Source: Anas platyrhynchos
Lineage: Eukaryota > Chordata > Aves > Anseriformes > Anatidae
Assembly: GCF_047663525.1 (NCBI RefSeq)
Contig: NC_092593.1
Coordinates: 26,500,501 to 26,564,500, forward strand
Length of the DNA: 64,000 bases
Direction of reading: 5' to 3'
Position numbers and translations under genes: made by a program. Shown in pieces: positions 38,101 to 51,400 of this stretch. A model generated the notes under the pieces. The model saw nothing but the letters and a program-made list of their open reading frames with translations. It was not told the origin of the DNA and made no database searches. Each line of letters starts with the position of its first letter. Position 1 is the stretch's first letter.

Positions 38101-38682
38101 AGTAGAATGATACATCCCATTTGCTGTCCCTCTCACAATATTTGTCACGCTACTGCAATAATAGAGTTGCTGGATACCCACATACACATCATGAATTATT
38201 TGTTGATGTAAGGAAAGTTTTCTTGTATTCTCTTCGAGTAATCTGCCCTTCCTTTTAAATCCAGAGGCAGGTACTAATAGACATTATTCCTTTTTATTTA
38301 TTTTATGATAAGACTTGGTACTCTCAATCCTTTTTTTAGAAGTTACAGATGAGGACGGGGTGAGCAGCAGAATGGTGGCAGATGCGATGCATTACTTTGC
38401 TAATTGCAAAGAGGGACCTAGGTGTTGGAAAAGATTAAACTTGCTATTATATTATACATATAAACCTGAATTATATGAATAATCTCACGAGCCCTATAAA
38501 TAATGGCATGTTTATTGAACATGCCATTAGAACAGCCATCTACCCGTAGGCAAACAGCTTTGAGAAAACTTACCTTCTTATGAAGGCGTTTGTGTCATCA
38601 ACTAACAGCATTTATTTAACCTTACTTCAGAAGTGGATATGCTCCGGTTGCTGCTGAGTAAATGCAAATGGGAAAAGCAAAG

Positions 38683-38696
38683 AAAAAAAAAAAAAA
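38683..38696 (+). repeat. Poly(A) run of 14
   Basis: Simple homopolymer following an A-rich lead-in (caaag). Confidence 0.9.
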
Positions 38697-39778
38697 GGAA
38701 TGCATGAAAATTGGTAGTGATGCTTCAAAAGTAATGGGAAAAGAAGGGAACAAACATTCCCCTGTGCTGTTTGCCCTAGTAGCAGTCCTTCACGTGGCAG
38801 AATACCAACAGGGAGTCTAGTTACTACCCCGAGCAAGCAGTCCCCTGTTCTGCTGGAGGTTCAGTTTAAAGCTTTACCTGCTTCTCCTTGGTTGGAAATC
38901 GTGAGAGAGGAAGCTCATTCCTGTTGTCTTCAACATATCTGGAGCCTGACCGGTCTGCTACCTCAGGCTCCTGAGGTATCTCTGCAGCTCTAGGAAGGGG
39001 CCCCCCAGAGCTCACAGCCAAAGCACCTCGCTGCTGGACACCCCCAGGGCTGAGTTAAAATGGCTCCGCGGTGTCTCCTGTCTTCTGGAGCTGGGGATGA
39101 CTAAATGCAGACCTGAAAACAAGGAAGTGGAGACTGGGTAAGGGAAATAGTGATGAGAACCAGGAAACATGAAGCTAAGAGAGATCCCAGTCCTGCAACC
39201 TCAGCACTACTTGAGCACCTTAGCAGAGAGCACAAGTGCCACGGATACATAGCATGGGCACTCACTGCTTTCCCTGCGGCGTCTGCCAGCACTGATCTGC
39301 ACTTCTGTGAGCTGCAGTTGTACAGAGAGATGGCTTTGCTCCACTATGGTGCACCCAGAGCAGCTGTGTTCTGGCAGCACCACTGCTGGTGCCAGCCACA
39401 TGGGAGAGGACCCAAAGGAGTGTACCAGAGAAGGGGAAGGAATGAGGGCAAGCTGAATCAGACTGACAGCAGGGTGAAAAGGGTAAAGAGGGGGGAATTG
39501 GCCACTGATAAGCAATGGATTCCTGATTGGCAAGAGCAAAATGATTTTATTCTGTCTCAAACAGGATGACATAAGCCAGCCGTGCACTGCCTGGGTCTTT
39601 CTCTAGAAGGTGTGCAAGCCTAGAAGTCCTAAACAGCAAAGAAATCAAAACAGGGAGACTGTCACTCATGCCATTCACACACACACAAAATGAACTTGTC
39701 TCACTATACAAACAGAAGCAGCATTATGGTAGTCAGTTTTGTATTTAGAAATGGAACAGTAACAGGAATGCTGTCGTG

Positions 39779-39790
39779 TTTTTTTTTTTT
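39779..39790. repeat. Poly(T) run of 12
   Basis: Simple homopolymer. About 100 bases to its right lies a poly(A) run (39888-39904). Confidence 0.9.
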
Positions 39791-39887
39791 CAGAGATTAT
39801 GCATTCTTCCTGGGTAGTTTTTGTATTGCTGTTTGATATATGCATTTCCAAATGTGAAATATAGGCATGAACATTATGTACCAGTTT

Positions 39888-39904
39888 AAAAAAAAAAAAA
39901 AAAA
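39888..39904 (+). repeat. Poly(A) run of 17
   Basis: Homopolymer following ccagttt. With the T run at 39779-39790 it forms a T/A pair flanking about 97 bases, which could pair as a loose hairpin. No element family was recognised between them. Confidence 0.9.
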
Positions 39905-42707
39905 GTATAACTGTGGCATTGAACAGATGTCTGGAGAGAATAGGAACAGGGAAAGCATAAGGATACTCCTTCATCCCCCAATACCATCCTCCCAGCAGCC
40001 AATTATTTTCAGCTCAAGAGGTGTCCTTGCCACCCCAACATTTTCCTTTTCTTAACCGTAAATGTTCAGTCAGCTTGTTCACGTGAGAGCTAGGTAGTAG
40101 TCAGTTGTCAGTGATTTTCAGCTATGATCCAGAAGGATTTCTTATTTTAGAAGAAGATGGGATACTTCACACTGGTTAAACTTGCCTTGAACTAAAAGAC
40201 CATAAGCCAAGCTTACCAGAGGCAAAATGCTACCTCAGTTTTTGCACATTTCTATCAGTCAACCGACAGAGTAGGAGAAGAAAACAAATGACCATAGATT
40301 CCCCAGCTAGAACCAGTTTTTCATTTGCCACTGTTTACAAAAGATGTGTAGGCTGAAGCCAGTTTCCTACACCTTGAGAGCAAGAATATTTTATATATAT
40401 AATTATTCTGTTCTTTGTTCTTGGTTGTATGTTTCATTCAGCTTAATAATATCTTGAATCCATTGTCCCGTGTTAACCACAGCAATTACGCTTATGCAAA
40501 ACCAGAAGAAGGTGTGAATTTCCAGGAACCATTGTGGGGTTTCACAATGTGCTGAGGAAGGAAAGCAAGCAGTTGCATAATTATTCCAGCATGACATGTT
40601 CATGCATAAAATTAGGCCTTCTCTCCAAGCACTGTCTGTCAATAAGCCCTGTAAGTCTATAGGAGAGCTGCTCATAACACATTCAATTTTACCTATCAGT
40701 GTGATGTCCAATTACTTGGGAAAGGGTGAAAGACTTTATGCCACATCTAAACATGACAGACATAACCTTTAAGTACTGGCAAATGCCAAGATGTTGCTGG
40801 CAGTAGGCATTCTGAACATGTTTGTGTTTTTCTTTGTACACAATTTCCATTTTTTTTAAAATGCAAATTCTAAAGTATTTTAAAACTCTGCATTATCACA
40901 TTTCCCAAGGAGCCAGTTTAGAAAACGGAAGGAAGTTTTTACACTACCTAATTTTTCTAAATCATTAACATAAAATAGGTTTTTTTCCTTCCACGGGTAC
41001 TAAAATAACATTTCCTTGACCCCTAACTTCAGCACACAAGTATCAGGTTATAAATTCAATCATTACGTCCTGCACAAAAGATTTTTTTTTAAAGTAACTC
41101 AGTTTTGTTGTATTGTTCTTAAAAAAGATTTCTGTAGTTTTGGGTTACCCATCCTAACTAGAAATGGGTGGTCAGAATCACAACGTGCATAGAAGAAAAA
41201 AAAGTTTCTATGCGTAAAGGATGATATGTTTTATCCTTGTTTACTACATGGGGAAACAAAAAAAGAGAAAGCTGGTAGCAGTCACTGAGACAGCACGCTT
41301 TAGCAAAAACAGAACTTTAAGAATCACAGCTGCTATATTAACCAGAGAAGAGCTATTTGAGTACTAGGGATACTTAAAATACGAAGTGCTTTAAAATGGA
41401 GACTGCCCGTGTTTCCTTTTTATAAGACTGTATTGTATTTCTTTATGCATTATGGAACTTATCTTTTTGTCATTTGTTAACTCCTGATGCAGCACTGGAC
41501 TGCTGCTTCTCTTTCAGATAGCTTGAGGAGCTGGCATCATGGGCTTTACACGTATGTTCCCGCGAACATGTTGTGGCCTTTGATTTGAAGTCTGTGGCCT
41601 TCTGGGAACTCCACTGGCAATCTTGGTTGCATAGGTAATAGCGTTATGGCTGAATGTTCAACTACTGTGCCCTTGCTTTTCTTTGTTATTAGAGGAGTCA
41701 CATTTTTTCAGCAGGGCACCATAAGCTGGCTTAGTTGCCTGATGCACCGAGAAGTTAATGGGGACTAGAGCAAGGTTCTCATGCGACTCCTAGGACCTCA
41801 TTAGGGATGCAAAATAAGATTGTAAGAAAATGGTAACTGAGATGTTTGTTACGTGCTTTGTTCATCTGTAGTGATCTTTTCAAGACTGCCTTTCTCAACT
41901 TTTTCTGGCCCCAAGGAACTATCTTTTTGCATCATTTACATCCTGATCAGAGCTAATAACTCAGCAGTAATTTAAATATTCATGGCAGTATTTAGCATAT
42001 AATACTCAGCAGAAGCACCTTGCAGAAGTAAGAGACAGTTCTAACCTTCCAGTTCATGCTGAAAACTTAGCTCTGACCGACTTTATATCTGTTCCACATC
42101 CTGGATAAACATAAACCCCACAAAATCACTGCCTTACTTGCCTAACCTAGATTATTATTATGACTCTTCCTCTGTTGATCATCATGTATGAGATAAGAAA
42201 ACTCAGTTCAATCATCTTTTGCTGTCTCTTACATATAATGGATAGCTACTGGTGGGGAATACTTTTTCCTTGACGTTAAGAGCTAGATTACAGTGCTCAG
42301 CTCAGTCCATCTAAGCAGCTTTAGGGACTGCTACAATCTGCAGTTCTCTGTTATATACCAGGTTATGGACAGGGCTTTTTGGCCTCTCCCTAACTCTTAC
42401 ATAAAGCCACAGTCATCAGACAAAGTAACCACTAAGAAAGGAAGCTCTGGGCCTAAGATTCCTCAGTTTAAAGAGAAAATGGAAATTGAAATGCTGGTGT
42501 TGATGAGTAGCCTCTTCATTATCTTCATGCAGCAAAGAGTAGATTTCCAGGACTGAAGTTAGCAGGAAATCCTTTCAAGCAGCTTTGAAAATTTTAGCCA
42601 AGAATCCTCTTCTAGCAGACTTTTGGCAGCATGTGTGCACCCTTCTGGTTTCCTTTTTGATGTAGATCAGGCTATGCATATAGTGAAGGATTAAAAAGCA
42701 AGATACC
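39905..42707. other. AT-rich non-coding stretch, few open frames
   Basis: 40720-42290 has no listed frame above 60 codons, consistent with AT-rich non-coding DNA. An exact octamer lies at 40861-40868. A short dyad with atgttc and gaacat separated by ccgc lies at 41554-41569. No gene seen. Confidence 0.55.
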
Positions 42708-42723
42708 AATAATAATAATAATA
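42708..42723. repeat. (AAT)n microsatellite
   Basis: About five AAT units. Confidence 0.85.
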
Positions 42724-42858
42724 TATTCATTTCAAAAACTGGCAGGTTTTCTTCCTTGAAATCAGGAAGTACCCTTGAGCCAGCTGGGCAGACTGAATGC
42801 TGGCTAGCAGTACTGTTTTCCAAGACAGAAGACATTTGATAACCTCTTTCAAGCATAA

Positions 42859-42876
42859 TTTTTTTTTTTTTTTTTT
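42859..42876 (-). repeat. Poly(T) run of 18
   Basis: Uninterrupted T run in unique sequence. Confidence 0.9.
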
Positions 42877-43331
42877 AACCTCGTTGAAGCTTGTTATGTA
42901 TCTTCTTACTGTCTATAAAGAACAGTGAGGCCCTGTTTCTGACAGAGGCCTTGAGGACAACACATCTGATAAATCCAAGTGATGATGAAGATGATGACTG
43001 CTTTAGTAAGCTGTAAAAACCCTGCTGTTGGCAGGTAGCCATGCACAGTTGCCTGCTTCACTGTTCTGGGAATTCCACAGCAGTCTGACAAATCAAAGTC
43101 TTATTCCAAGGCCCATCTTTGAAGGTACAGTCATACAGGCCTCTAGGACTGGGGGCCCATGATCTGAGCATGGTTTTAACATTAGAAAGCTTGGGGAGGT
43201 TTCTTAACAGCAACAGTAGTTACAGTTTCTGGCCAGAAAAATGCCCATATGCAAAATAGCCATCCACCTGCAGTTTACCAGTGGTGGCCTAAGCAACTGA
43301 CTAACCTGCTGATCTCCTATCCTGTGGAAAA

Positions 43332-43347
43332 CGTAAAATCGTAAAAT
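43332..43347. repeat. 8-bp tandem duplication
   Basis: cgtaaaat occurs twice in direct succession. The CpG in each unit is intact. Confidence 0.88.
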
Positions 43348-43913
43348 CGTGGTGAAAGAGGGTGAGAAATTTAACAGTGCATGGCACTTCCCTTCTGAAG
43401 AAGTGGAGTAAGGGACACATACATTTATCACCAGCAAATCTTAGCTGATGTGATCTGTGTCTCATGAATGGTAGAAACGGAAATGCTCCATTTTGTACTA
43501 TACTTGTGCAACTCATTGTTTTCTCGTTGTATAATAACCACAGCACTATGATCGTGATTCATGCATGAAACTGTTCGGCAGCTGTTTACTTTGTGCTGTA
43601 TTTATTTCTCTTGCTGACAGTCCTTTGTTATTATAGATAGTACAACAATGCTCTTTTAATTTTTACACAGAGATGGAGAAATCCACCTAGACGCAGCCTT
43701 TAAGAATCTTTTTCTCAGTCCTCTCCTCTGTAAACTAGAGATGTGGTAAGAAATACAAAAATGGGGGAAAATTGTATACTTTCTTCTCTCTCCCACCTAA
43801 GGCCTGCTTTTGTCCTTAACAGGCTCAATGACATTCCCAAACAGCTGAATGTTTTTGTTCTTTCTTTCTAGGTAGATTTTCCTAAGCAATCAGACTTCTG
43901 CTGCAGCATTACA

Positions 43914-43948
43914 TTAAAAAAATATATATTAAAAATAAATAAATAAAC
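43914..43948. repeat. A-rich (AAAT)n tract
   Basis: Degenerate A-rich sequence resolving into three AAAT units. Confidence 0.85.
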
Positions 43949-44942
43949 AGAATGAGCATTTTAACTACAAGCAGTCTTTGCTCTTTCACTGCAGCATGGC
44001 TTCCATCCAAAGCCAATTATGTAAAACAACAGCACCTCAGCACCATTACCAACAGCCATCTAAAAGGAAGAATTACACCTACTCAAAGCTGAAAACATTT
44101 TCAAGAAATTTAATTATTTTCTTACTTTCTCGCCTTGAGCATGCTTCCTACCTTACTTCACTCTAAAACGCCTTGGGTGTTATTCGTCTAGAACATATGG
44201 AGCACTATATAAATCCAAGTTGTTGCTGATTTTACTTAAAAGTCAGGTTTTATTTTCTGTTTTTACTTCTGCCTGTTTACACTCCTTGAAACATCTTTTG
44301 CATTGCCCCAGATGTCGCTTCTCACAGTGCTTCATCTTTTCTACATGCTAATCTTGCTTCCTCAGTACTTGTGATTTTTTGCTTCATATAGTGATAGAGA
44401 GAAATGCAATGCCAAAAACTAATTGTCAAAGAAAATGGCAAAATGATTTAAGTTCATGCCTTTAAATTCAGTATCAATTAAGTTTAATGGTCAAAATCCT
44501 TTCATCGAATTATGAAACTGCGTAGATCATGATTTCTAAAGGAAGAAGTGACTCTGAGACAGCTCTATCTAATAGAAAGATTTCTCTTTATTTTACAGCC
44601 TACTGTCTTAACTTTAACATACTATGGATATAATTTGTAGCCTTTTGTTCTCATATTGGGTTTTCAATGATCTTGGTCAAGAATTCCAAGTATGCTGATA
44701 ACAGCTGCTGGCAAAGCATGTTCCCTGTGCTGCAATTGACTATAAGATGCAATAATTGAAGCATGATTTACTCTCACATACGGCAACAGGGGGCTCTCTA
44801 GAATATCCATCAGTTACACCCTGGAGGCAGAGGGAGTTGTTAGTTACTGGCTAAAGTTGTGGTGGTCTTCTAGCATGTTTTTCATTTAACAGCTGGGTGC
44901 TCTGCAGACCATAGGCATTTCTAGGGAGTGTTCCTCATGAGG
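43949..44942. other. AT-rich non-coding stretch
   Basis: No frames above 62 codons. 44400-44540 is rich in homeodomain-type words (aaaactaattgtcaaag, tatcaattaagtttaatgg) and could be regulatory, but the signal is weaker than in the called blocks. Confidence 0.5.
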
Positions 44943-44966
44943 AAGTCATCTTAATTAAGATGACTT
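44943..44966. repeat. Perfect 24-bp palindrome
   Basis: The half aagtcatcttaa is followed immediately by its exact reverse complement ttaagatgactt, with no spacer and no mismatch. The centre contains ttaattaa, a homeodomain-type core. The flanks break symmetry at once (g on the left, a on the right). Confidence 0.95.
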
Positions 44967-46996
44967 AGGATCACATGTAAGCAACGCATCTTTTTCACTC
45001 CTTTATATACAGTTCTTCCCTAACATGAACTAGGAGCTGTGAGTGAAAGCAAACATTTGGAAGAAATCTCTTTGACTTAGGCATGTGATCAGACAGCCCA
45101 TAAAATATGAGAGGCACTGAAGTGAAGGGGAAATTTGGAGGGAAGAGTAAGAGGAAGAGACTGAAGGACATATGGGAATATACATAGAATTAAGGCAACT
45201 AGAAGCAGAAGACAGAACTTGGCCCTGTAGCACAGATGTTTTTTGCAAAGCAAGCAATTAATACGGTATAGTGCCAGCCATCAGCCTGAATTCCTCTTGT
45301 CATCATTGATGAGAATAAATTAGTAGACATCCATAAATTTTGAAAGGAGGAAATATGCACTACATTCCAAAGCATGCATATTTCTATTAACTTACCCTCT
45401 GTGGAGCTGGATGAGAAGAGGCAAAATCTGGGATTTTGGGTCTCATTCCTGTTTGAAAGCTTCCATTCATTTAATCACCACTCGTTTTGGCCTCGTATCT
45501 CTGCAGTTTTTCTCAGTACTAACTCTTGCTCCTGCTGCTGCTGAAGGCAATGGAAAAAACATCATTGTGCTCAAAAGCACTGGAATTGTAAATAGTCTCT
45601 CAGGAGTTAGTCAGCATGGATATCTGTAGAGCTATCCGGATGCCTGCTAACAGCAAAGTCCAAATTTTTCACATTGGGATAAGGATTATAGCAAAGACCT
45701 ACAGAGAAGAGAAGGCCTAGGCGGGGGCCACGGCTTTACCACTTAGTAGCACTGTGCTTGCAGGACCACAGGCAGTTCTTGTTGGTAAATACCGAAGAGG
45801 CGCTGTGTGACTGTTGTGAGAAACTTCAGAAAGCTCTGTAAAGTCCTGCACAAATGTATTATTATGCTCCGTGGCAGTACCTGCTGCTTCAGTCTTGCTT
45901 GCTGTCCCTGTTTGAAGATCTGCTGTGTGCAATGTTGTTAAAGCACTGGAGAGCTCTGGCAAGGAAAAGAGCAGTTCCTTGGCTTAAAAAGCCCTAAGAA
46001 GCATTAAGAAAGCTTGTTGGTTCTGCACAAACATAGCAGCATTCAATTATAACCCAAGCTTTTTACCAGCCTCACTCAAGTACAGCAAATACCAGCTGGA
46101 GGGTAAGGAGGGATTTGCTTCCCAAACAGCTAGGAGAGGCATTTATTTCACTAAATTAAACAAATATCATCCTGTTTATGGCAGTAAAAGTCAGCTGGAC
46201 ATCATGAGCTGTGGCCTGTACTGCAGGTTGTTCAGGACTTGGCATCCACGAAAGATCTCAAGGGAATACAGCAAAACTACAGAAAACACAGATATGTGTC
46301 TGTGGGTCAGCAGGAACCAAGCACAAAGCCCCAGAGATGGAGGGCAGGTTACTTCCACCAGCAAGACTGATGTTGCTGGTGCTACAGTGTTCTCCTACGG
46401 TCTCCTGAGAGAGCATCTACCTGCAGAAGAAATGCAGCATGCATTGACCATCGCAATTTCCAGAGATGCAGCTTCTCCTGCCTGCAGTATATTGGCTTAG
46501 TCCTGGCTGTTGAGGGCTGCCCAGTGCCTGACCAAAGGGTGAGAAACCATCCCAGTTGGAAAGGGGGACTGGGTACAGTTCCTTTGTTGTATGTATGAGC
46601 ACAGAGAGCACTTGTATCATGCTAAGAGCACTCACACCATGCTTTCTGTAGCCTTGAGGCACTACGTATACGAGTAACCTCTACCACTAATCTTACTTGT
46701 CCCTTACTGTCCAGATGACGGCTGCTGGTGATTCTGAATCTCTCAGCTTTACAGGGTCCCCGTTATCGATAATGCAAGAAAAAGGAACTCCATCACACTG
46801 AATGATACAGAGGATTTCCAACAGCAATTTCCATCAGCTGGTTATTCTCATTGTGACCTGAGTTTGGGCATTTTGTCAGCAGCCACTCATGCACTGAATA
46901 TTCTGGCAACCTGCAGAGAGGCTGTGACCCTCTTCACTGCAAGCAATCTAGGAGGCAATAGGGCATTCATTCCCTCCCAACTAACGGGTGGGAAGG

Positions 46997-47030
46997 TTGA
47001 TTGATTTGCTTGATTGATTTGCTTGATTTG
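46997..47030. repeat. 13-bp tandem repeat, 2.6 copies
   Basis: The unit ttgattgatttgc occurs twice exactly and is followed by a partial third copy. Each unit itself contains ttgatttg-like sub-repeats. Confidence 0.92.
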
Positions 47031-47377
47031 TCGAGCAAACCTCCAGCTGATTTCAGGGGGGCCGGCACTTCACTCTCTCCCAACCTCTTTTGCCCTACAT
47101 TCCTACATGCCCTGCTTTTCAGTACTAGCTTACTTTTGTGTAGTATAACGACTTCCTTCTTTATATTTTAGAGAAAGCAGTCTGATAATGCAGACAGTCT
47201 TGAAAATACAAACCAGAATACACCTGCCACCAGGAAAAGGATAAACTTTCTGATTATTTTAAAGAAGAGTTGCACTGGGCTTGTGAATTGAGACCTTAAA
47301 CATGCCCTACCTGAGGTTCACAGGAAATCTGTAGTGAAGCCAGCGTTTCAGTACAGCTCCTGAGTCCCAGCCTGGTG

Positions 47378-47400
47378 TTTTTTTGTTTTGTTTTGTTTTT
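47378..47400. repeat. (TTTTG)n tract
   Basis: Three TTTTG units within a T-rich stretch. Confidence 0.88.
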
Positions 47401-47512
47401 CCTGAGGACTGTCATTCTGCTGGTAAGATTAATGACTGTACAGTGTGAGAGAGAAACGGGAGTGGACTAGTCAGTACTAATGCCAGTACACACACATGCA
47501 GACTTACTTCCC

Positions 47513-47526
47513 AAAAAAAAAAAAAA
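47513..47526 (+). repeat. Poly(A) run of 14
   Basis: Simple homopolymer between ttccc-like and ggga-like flanks. Confidence 0.9.
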
Positions 47527-48179
47527 GGGAACTTACCTAACAATAACTTAGAAAATCTGATTTCTTATTTGTTCCAATGGTGAGAGGCATTTCCTTTGTC
47601 TCAATCTACTTCTCAGCAGGAGTCCCACGCTGATGAAGTATCATCAAATTGTCAGCTCCCACTGAGAGAGACACCCGCACTGCTCACTGATTGGAGAGAT
47701 GGAAGCAGTGACAGGTGTTTCTAAAAACTGTTGGGTTTGCAAGTTAAAGGAAAAAAACATATACATATATATTTTTTCCCCTCCTGAAAGATATTTCTGA
47801 AGCAGAGGAGCCTGAAACAAGGCCGTGAATATTATGTTGGGAGAGACAGAAGAAAAATGAAACTAGCTAGTGTAGTGAGGAAAGGGGTGGTAAAAGAGTG
47901 TGGTAAAAGGACATAGAAAAGATACATTAAATAGAAAAAAAAATCAGTCAGCCTTTTTGATCAGGAGCAATAAGACATACAATAAAATTTAAGAAAGTCA
48001 ATTTCAGTGGTACAAGGAAGTTTGTTCTAGGTCAGCTGAAATCTCAGCACAAGGCTGTTTTTGGGGCACACCTTGCAATGGGCCACTCAATCAAAGGAGT
48101 TGGTGAGATTCTGAAAATGAATTAATCATTTTTATGAATAACGGGGGTATCTGCACGGGGATATTGGTTAGAAAGAGAA

Positions 48180-48430
48180 TGCAAAATTTATGCAGGACCA
48201 GTAGCACCGCATATTAAAACTGAGCGGCTCTTCTCACAGCAAAACCATATTTCATTTGCCTTTTTAACCATTTCGGAGAGAGTAATGGAAATTCTCATTG
48301 AAATTGTTCAGCAATGATCTCTGCTACATGGGGATAATGCCAAGCCCTCCTTTTACATAGATGAAAACAAGTGTGTTAATTTATGTGAGGTCCACAGCTG
48401 CTAAAGTCAGGAATGTGACATGAATGTCCA
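48180..48430. promoter_or_regulatory. Candidate conserved non-coding element F
   Basis: Repeat-free block with no open frame above 60 codons. Key words are gtagcaccgcatattaaaac, gagcggctcttctcacag, atttcatttgcctttttaac, attctcattgaaattgttca and tgtgttaatttatgtgagg. CpGs are retained in AT-rich surroundings. Enhancer-like by texture only. Confidence 0.32.
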
Positions 48431-51400
48431 TGATAAAATGAGTAATCCTACCTTCAGCAGGAAGCGAATGGCGTTCAGTGAATAAGCCTGGGACCATACA
48501 GAGAGGAGAAGGCAAAATATTGACCAGCTTCTCACACAGTGATTATTTGTCTGTCCTCTGCATTGTGAGGCACAGGCCCTCTGGGGAGGGCTAATATAAG
48601 CTCATGTAATTAGATAATGCATGCACACAGGAGGGTTAATTAAGGTTGTGTGGTTCTGACGTCTCCCACCTCCGTGTTTGAGTTTGCAGCCTTAGAGGTG
48701 TGGTGTTTTTCAGGTGACTGTTTTTACCTTTCATATTTGTCTAACAGAACGTAGTCTGTATTCATTTTCTAACACCAACCAACCTTTGGCTTCCCCGATT
48801 GTTGCTAAACTGCACTGAAAGCCCCTCATCCCACCAGCGCAGGATCCCTCTTAGAGCTTCAATCATGAGCAGCTCCCTCCAGCAAGGGAGACTGAGCAAC
48901 AATAATAAAGCATTCTCAGTTTCTTTCTGCCACTCTTCTGAAAAACAGCAATGGAGCTGAACAGCCACAGCCAAACTCGTAATAAGGTTTTAATTCCCTT
49001 TTATGTGGGGATACACTGATACCAGGACTGGTGTAAGAAAGCAATTGAGTGGAAAGGGGTTGGCTTGTGTGGGCATGGAGAGTGTTCACGGTAGGCTACC
49101 CTGCGATTCGTTTGTATAGAGCATGATTCAATATGCATTGGATGGATAGATGCTAACTGAACAAAGATGTCTGAACCCTTCTGTGCTCAGAGTAATTCAT
49201 GCTGTCTGTCATCTAAGGGCCAGATGCTTCCTCTGGACCCCTTGGGCAAAGGAGCTGGTCACGGGCTATGAAGAGCAGTCTGGCAGCTCCCCCGATAAAG
49301 TGTCTAGTCATTTACTGCCCTGCAGCAGCTGGGGGGCTGTGGCAGCAGCCAGGGACTTGGTACTCCACCTATTGCTATTAGGCAGATAAAGCGGTTTAAT
49401 TGTGTATCTGCAGGGCACTCTCCTGTTGTTTCTCTGTTTTCTCCCTATTAACCCTCTTCTGAGCACACCTGACCCCTTTGTCGTGGAGCTGAATGGTCCC
49501 ACTACGTCTAAGCCTCCCAAGACAGCTTTTGGCAGCAAATTTAGGCCAGACATTTTCCTGTCTCTCTACAGTATTTTTTCTCCTGCCATTCTTCTCATCT
49601 CATGTGCAAACCCTCCCGGGAAAGGCCTACAGAAGTTAAGAGGGATGAAACCAATAAGAGTCTACAGAAGTGTAATACTACTCTATTCTGGAATTGAAAC
49701 GCAGAGCGCTGTCTTCTGCAACCTTTTTGAGCCATGCTACCGGATTATGTTCTTTGACAAAGATGTTAATTGTATTCTATTCTATAGGATGTTCAGAATG
49801 TAAAGAAAGGTTATCATTTTCTCTTAAATTCTCCAGGGCTTTTCCACAGAAAACGACATCACAGACGATATAATGCAGTCACCACATGAAGTATGCCCAT
49901 GTCTCTTTTGTTAGGTACCTTTTTTATTTTTTGTATGAATTATTTATTACTCATTAATACCGGAGGAAGTGAATTGTGCTCCTGAACATGACCAAGAGAA
50001 TGACAGAGGCAACGTGGCAATAATTACAGGAGTGTGTGAGCTCTCTAAATGCCTGTAAAAATGATTTAGTTGGTTGTAGAGGGGGAAAAAAAAAGGATGT
50101 TTAATGCCTGTTTTTGTAGGAAGCTTGAATGCCCAGGTGATGAGTGCTATATAAATACCATATAGACCATTTTAAACAGTCTGTAAACCTCGTCTTGTGT
50201 ACTCATACTGAGAGCAATACACAAACAGCACAATGCTCTTTGACATACCGACATCTGCTCCTAAAAGTTAAAGTGTTTGGCTGGATGAAATAACCATTGC
50301 ATCTATAGATGAGGAGTTGAGCTGCCCACCAGATCCTTGGCAAATCCATTGTGAAATGAGAAAGAGCTCTCAAGGCATCGTACTCTTTTGCGTGTCCAGA
50401 GTGTGCTGCCCCTGCAGAAAATCAAAGCCTCAGCCCATAGGTAGGGCTTCACAATCTACTTTCCTTCTGTGGTCCTCAAAGAGTTTTAATGTGCCTTGGG
50501 TACTGCTAGAAAGCTTAGACCTAACAGCTTTTCATGCATTAGGGATACAATACACTCAGCACACCCGTCCTAATTACATCTTGACCTTTTCTGGCAGGTT
50601 ACCCCAATAGACGAGCATCAATGAATTTAGTAGTAGGCTCCTTCCTTTTAAAATAATCCAGTGTCTTCATTTCTCTTCTGTAAGCTGCTTTACATTTTTT
50701 GGCCCCATCTCTTTATGGCTGTTAGGATAATTAGTTGCTAAAATAAGTCCTTCTTAAAAATGCAGGAGTAAAACAACAGAGCACTCTAAAATAGGTGCAT
50801 TTTGTGAAGCTGTCACTGAACAGAAGATGTGGCTGATCATCTGAGTGACATGAACAGACAAAAGGGTTATAGGGGGGTTATTTTCCACAGACAAAGAGCA
50901 GAAGTCCTTGCACTCTGAATAGCTCTTGTTTTAGAATAAGGCACCAGAGATAGAGGGTGAAGGGGAGTTTGATCCAGGTAGGTGGATCTACACAGCAATC
51001 ACCGTTGACTTTCTGTGGGGGTTGTAGAGGGGTCTTCCCACTTTGCCCATGGTATGCTTAGTTCCCCTTCACAATACACCAGCAGAAATCAGTAGACAGC
51101 TACTGGTGCTCCTGGCACCAGTGGGAAGTGGAAAAAAGAAGAGCGCTGTGTATGTAAGTGCACGTGTGTGCACAGATGATTTGCTCTGTGACAGTGACTG
51201 CAATGGACTTGGCTCCGAAGGAGCACTCCCTGAAGAGTGGCTGCAGGATTGCTGTAAGCCTTAATGGCATAATATGTTTAAAAAAAATGCACAGCCTCAC
51301 ATTTGCATATTTATCTTGTACCATTAAAGGCACAGACAGCAAGTGTCGGCAGCAGAAATGAGGAGAGGGGAGACTTAAAGATTTTGCCACTGATGCTTAA

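Larger units (their letters stand above)
31897..39778. other. Non-coding stretch, no gene seen
   Basis: Unique DNA with a 15-base near-perfect tandem at 32166-32195, a GC-richer part at 32900-33750, A runs at 36185-36196 and 38683-38696, and an exact octamer at 38662-38669. The largest frames (157 codons at 32774-33247 minus, 128 codons at 33334-33720 minus) overlap frames on the opposite strand and show no family features. A weak MIR-like resemblance near 36760-36825 was not strong enough to call. Confidence 0.52.
44967..48179. other. Non-coding stretch, no gene seen
   Basis: Includes a 13-base tandem (46997-47030), a (TTTTG)n tract (47378-47400) and an A14 run (47513-47526). Open frames reach 98 codons (46204-46500) without recognisable features. 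A purine-rich patch lies near 45115-45175. Confidence 0.52.
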
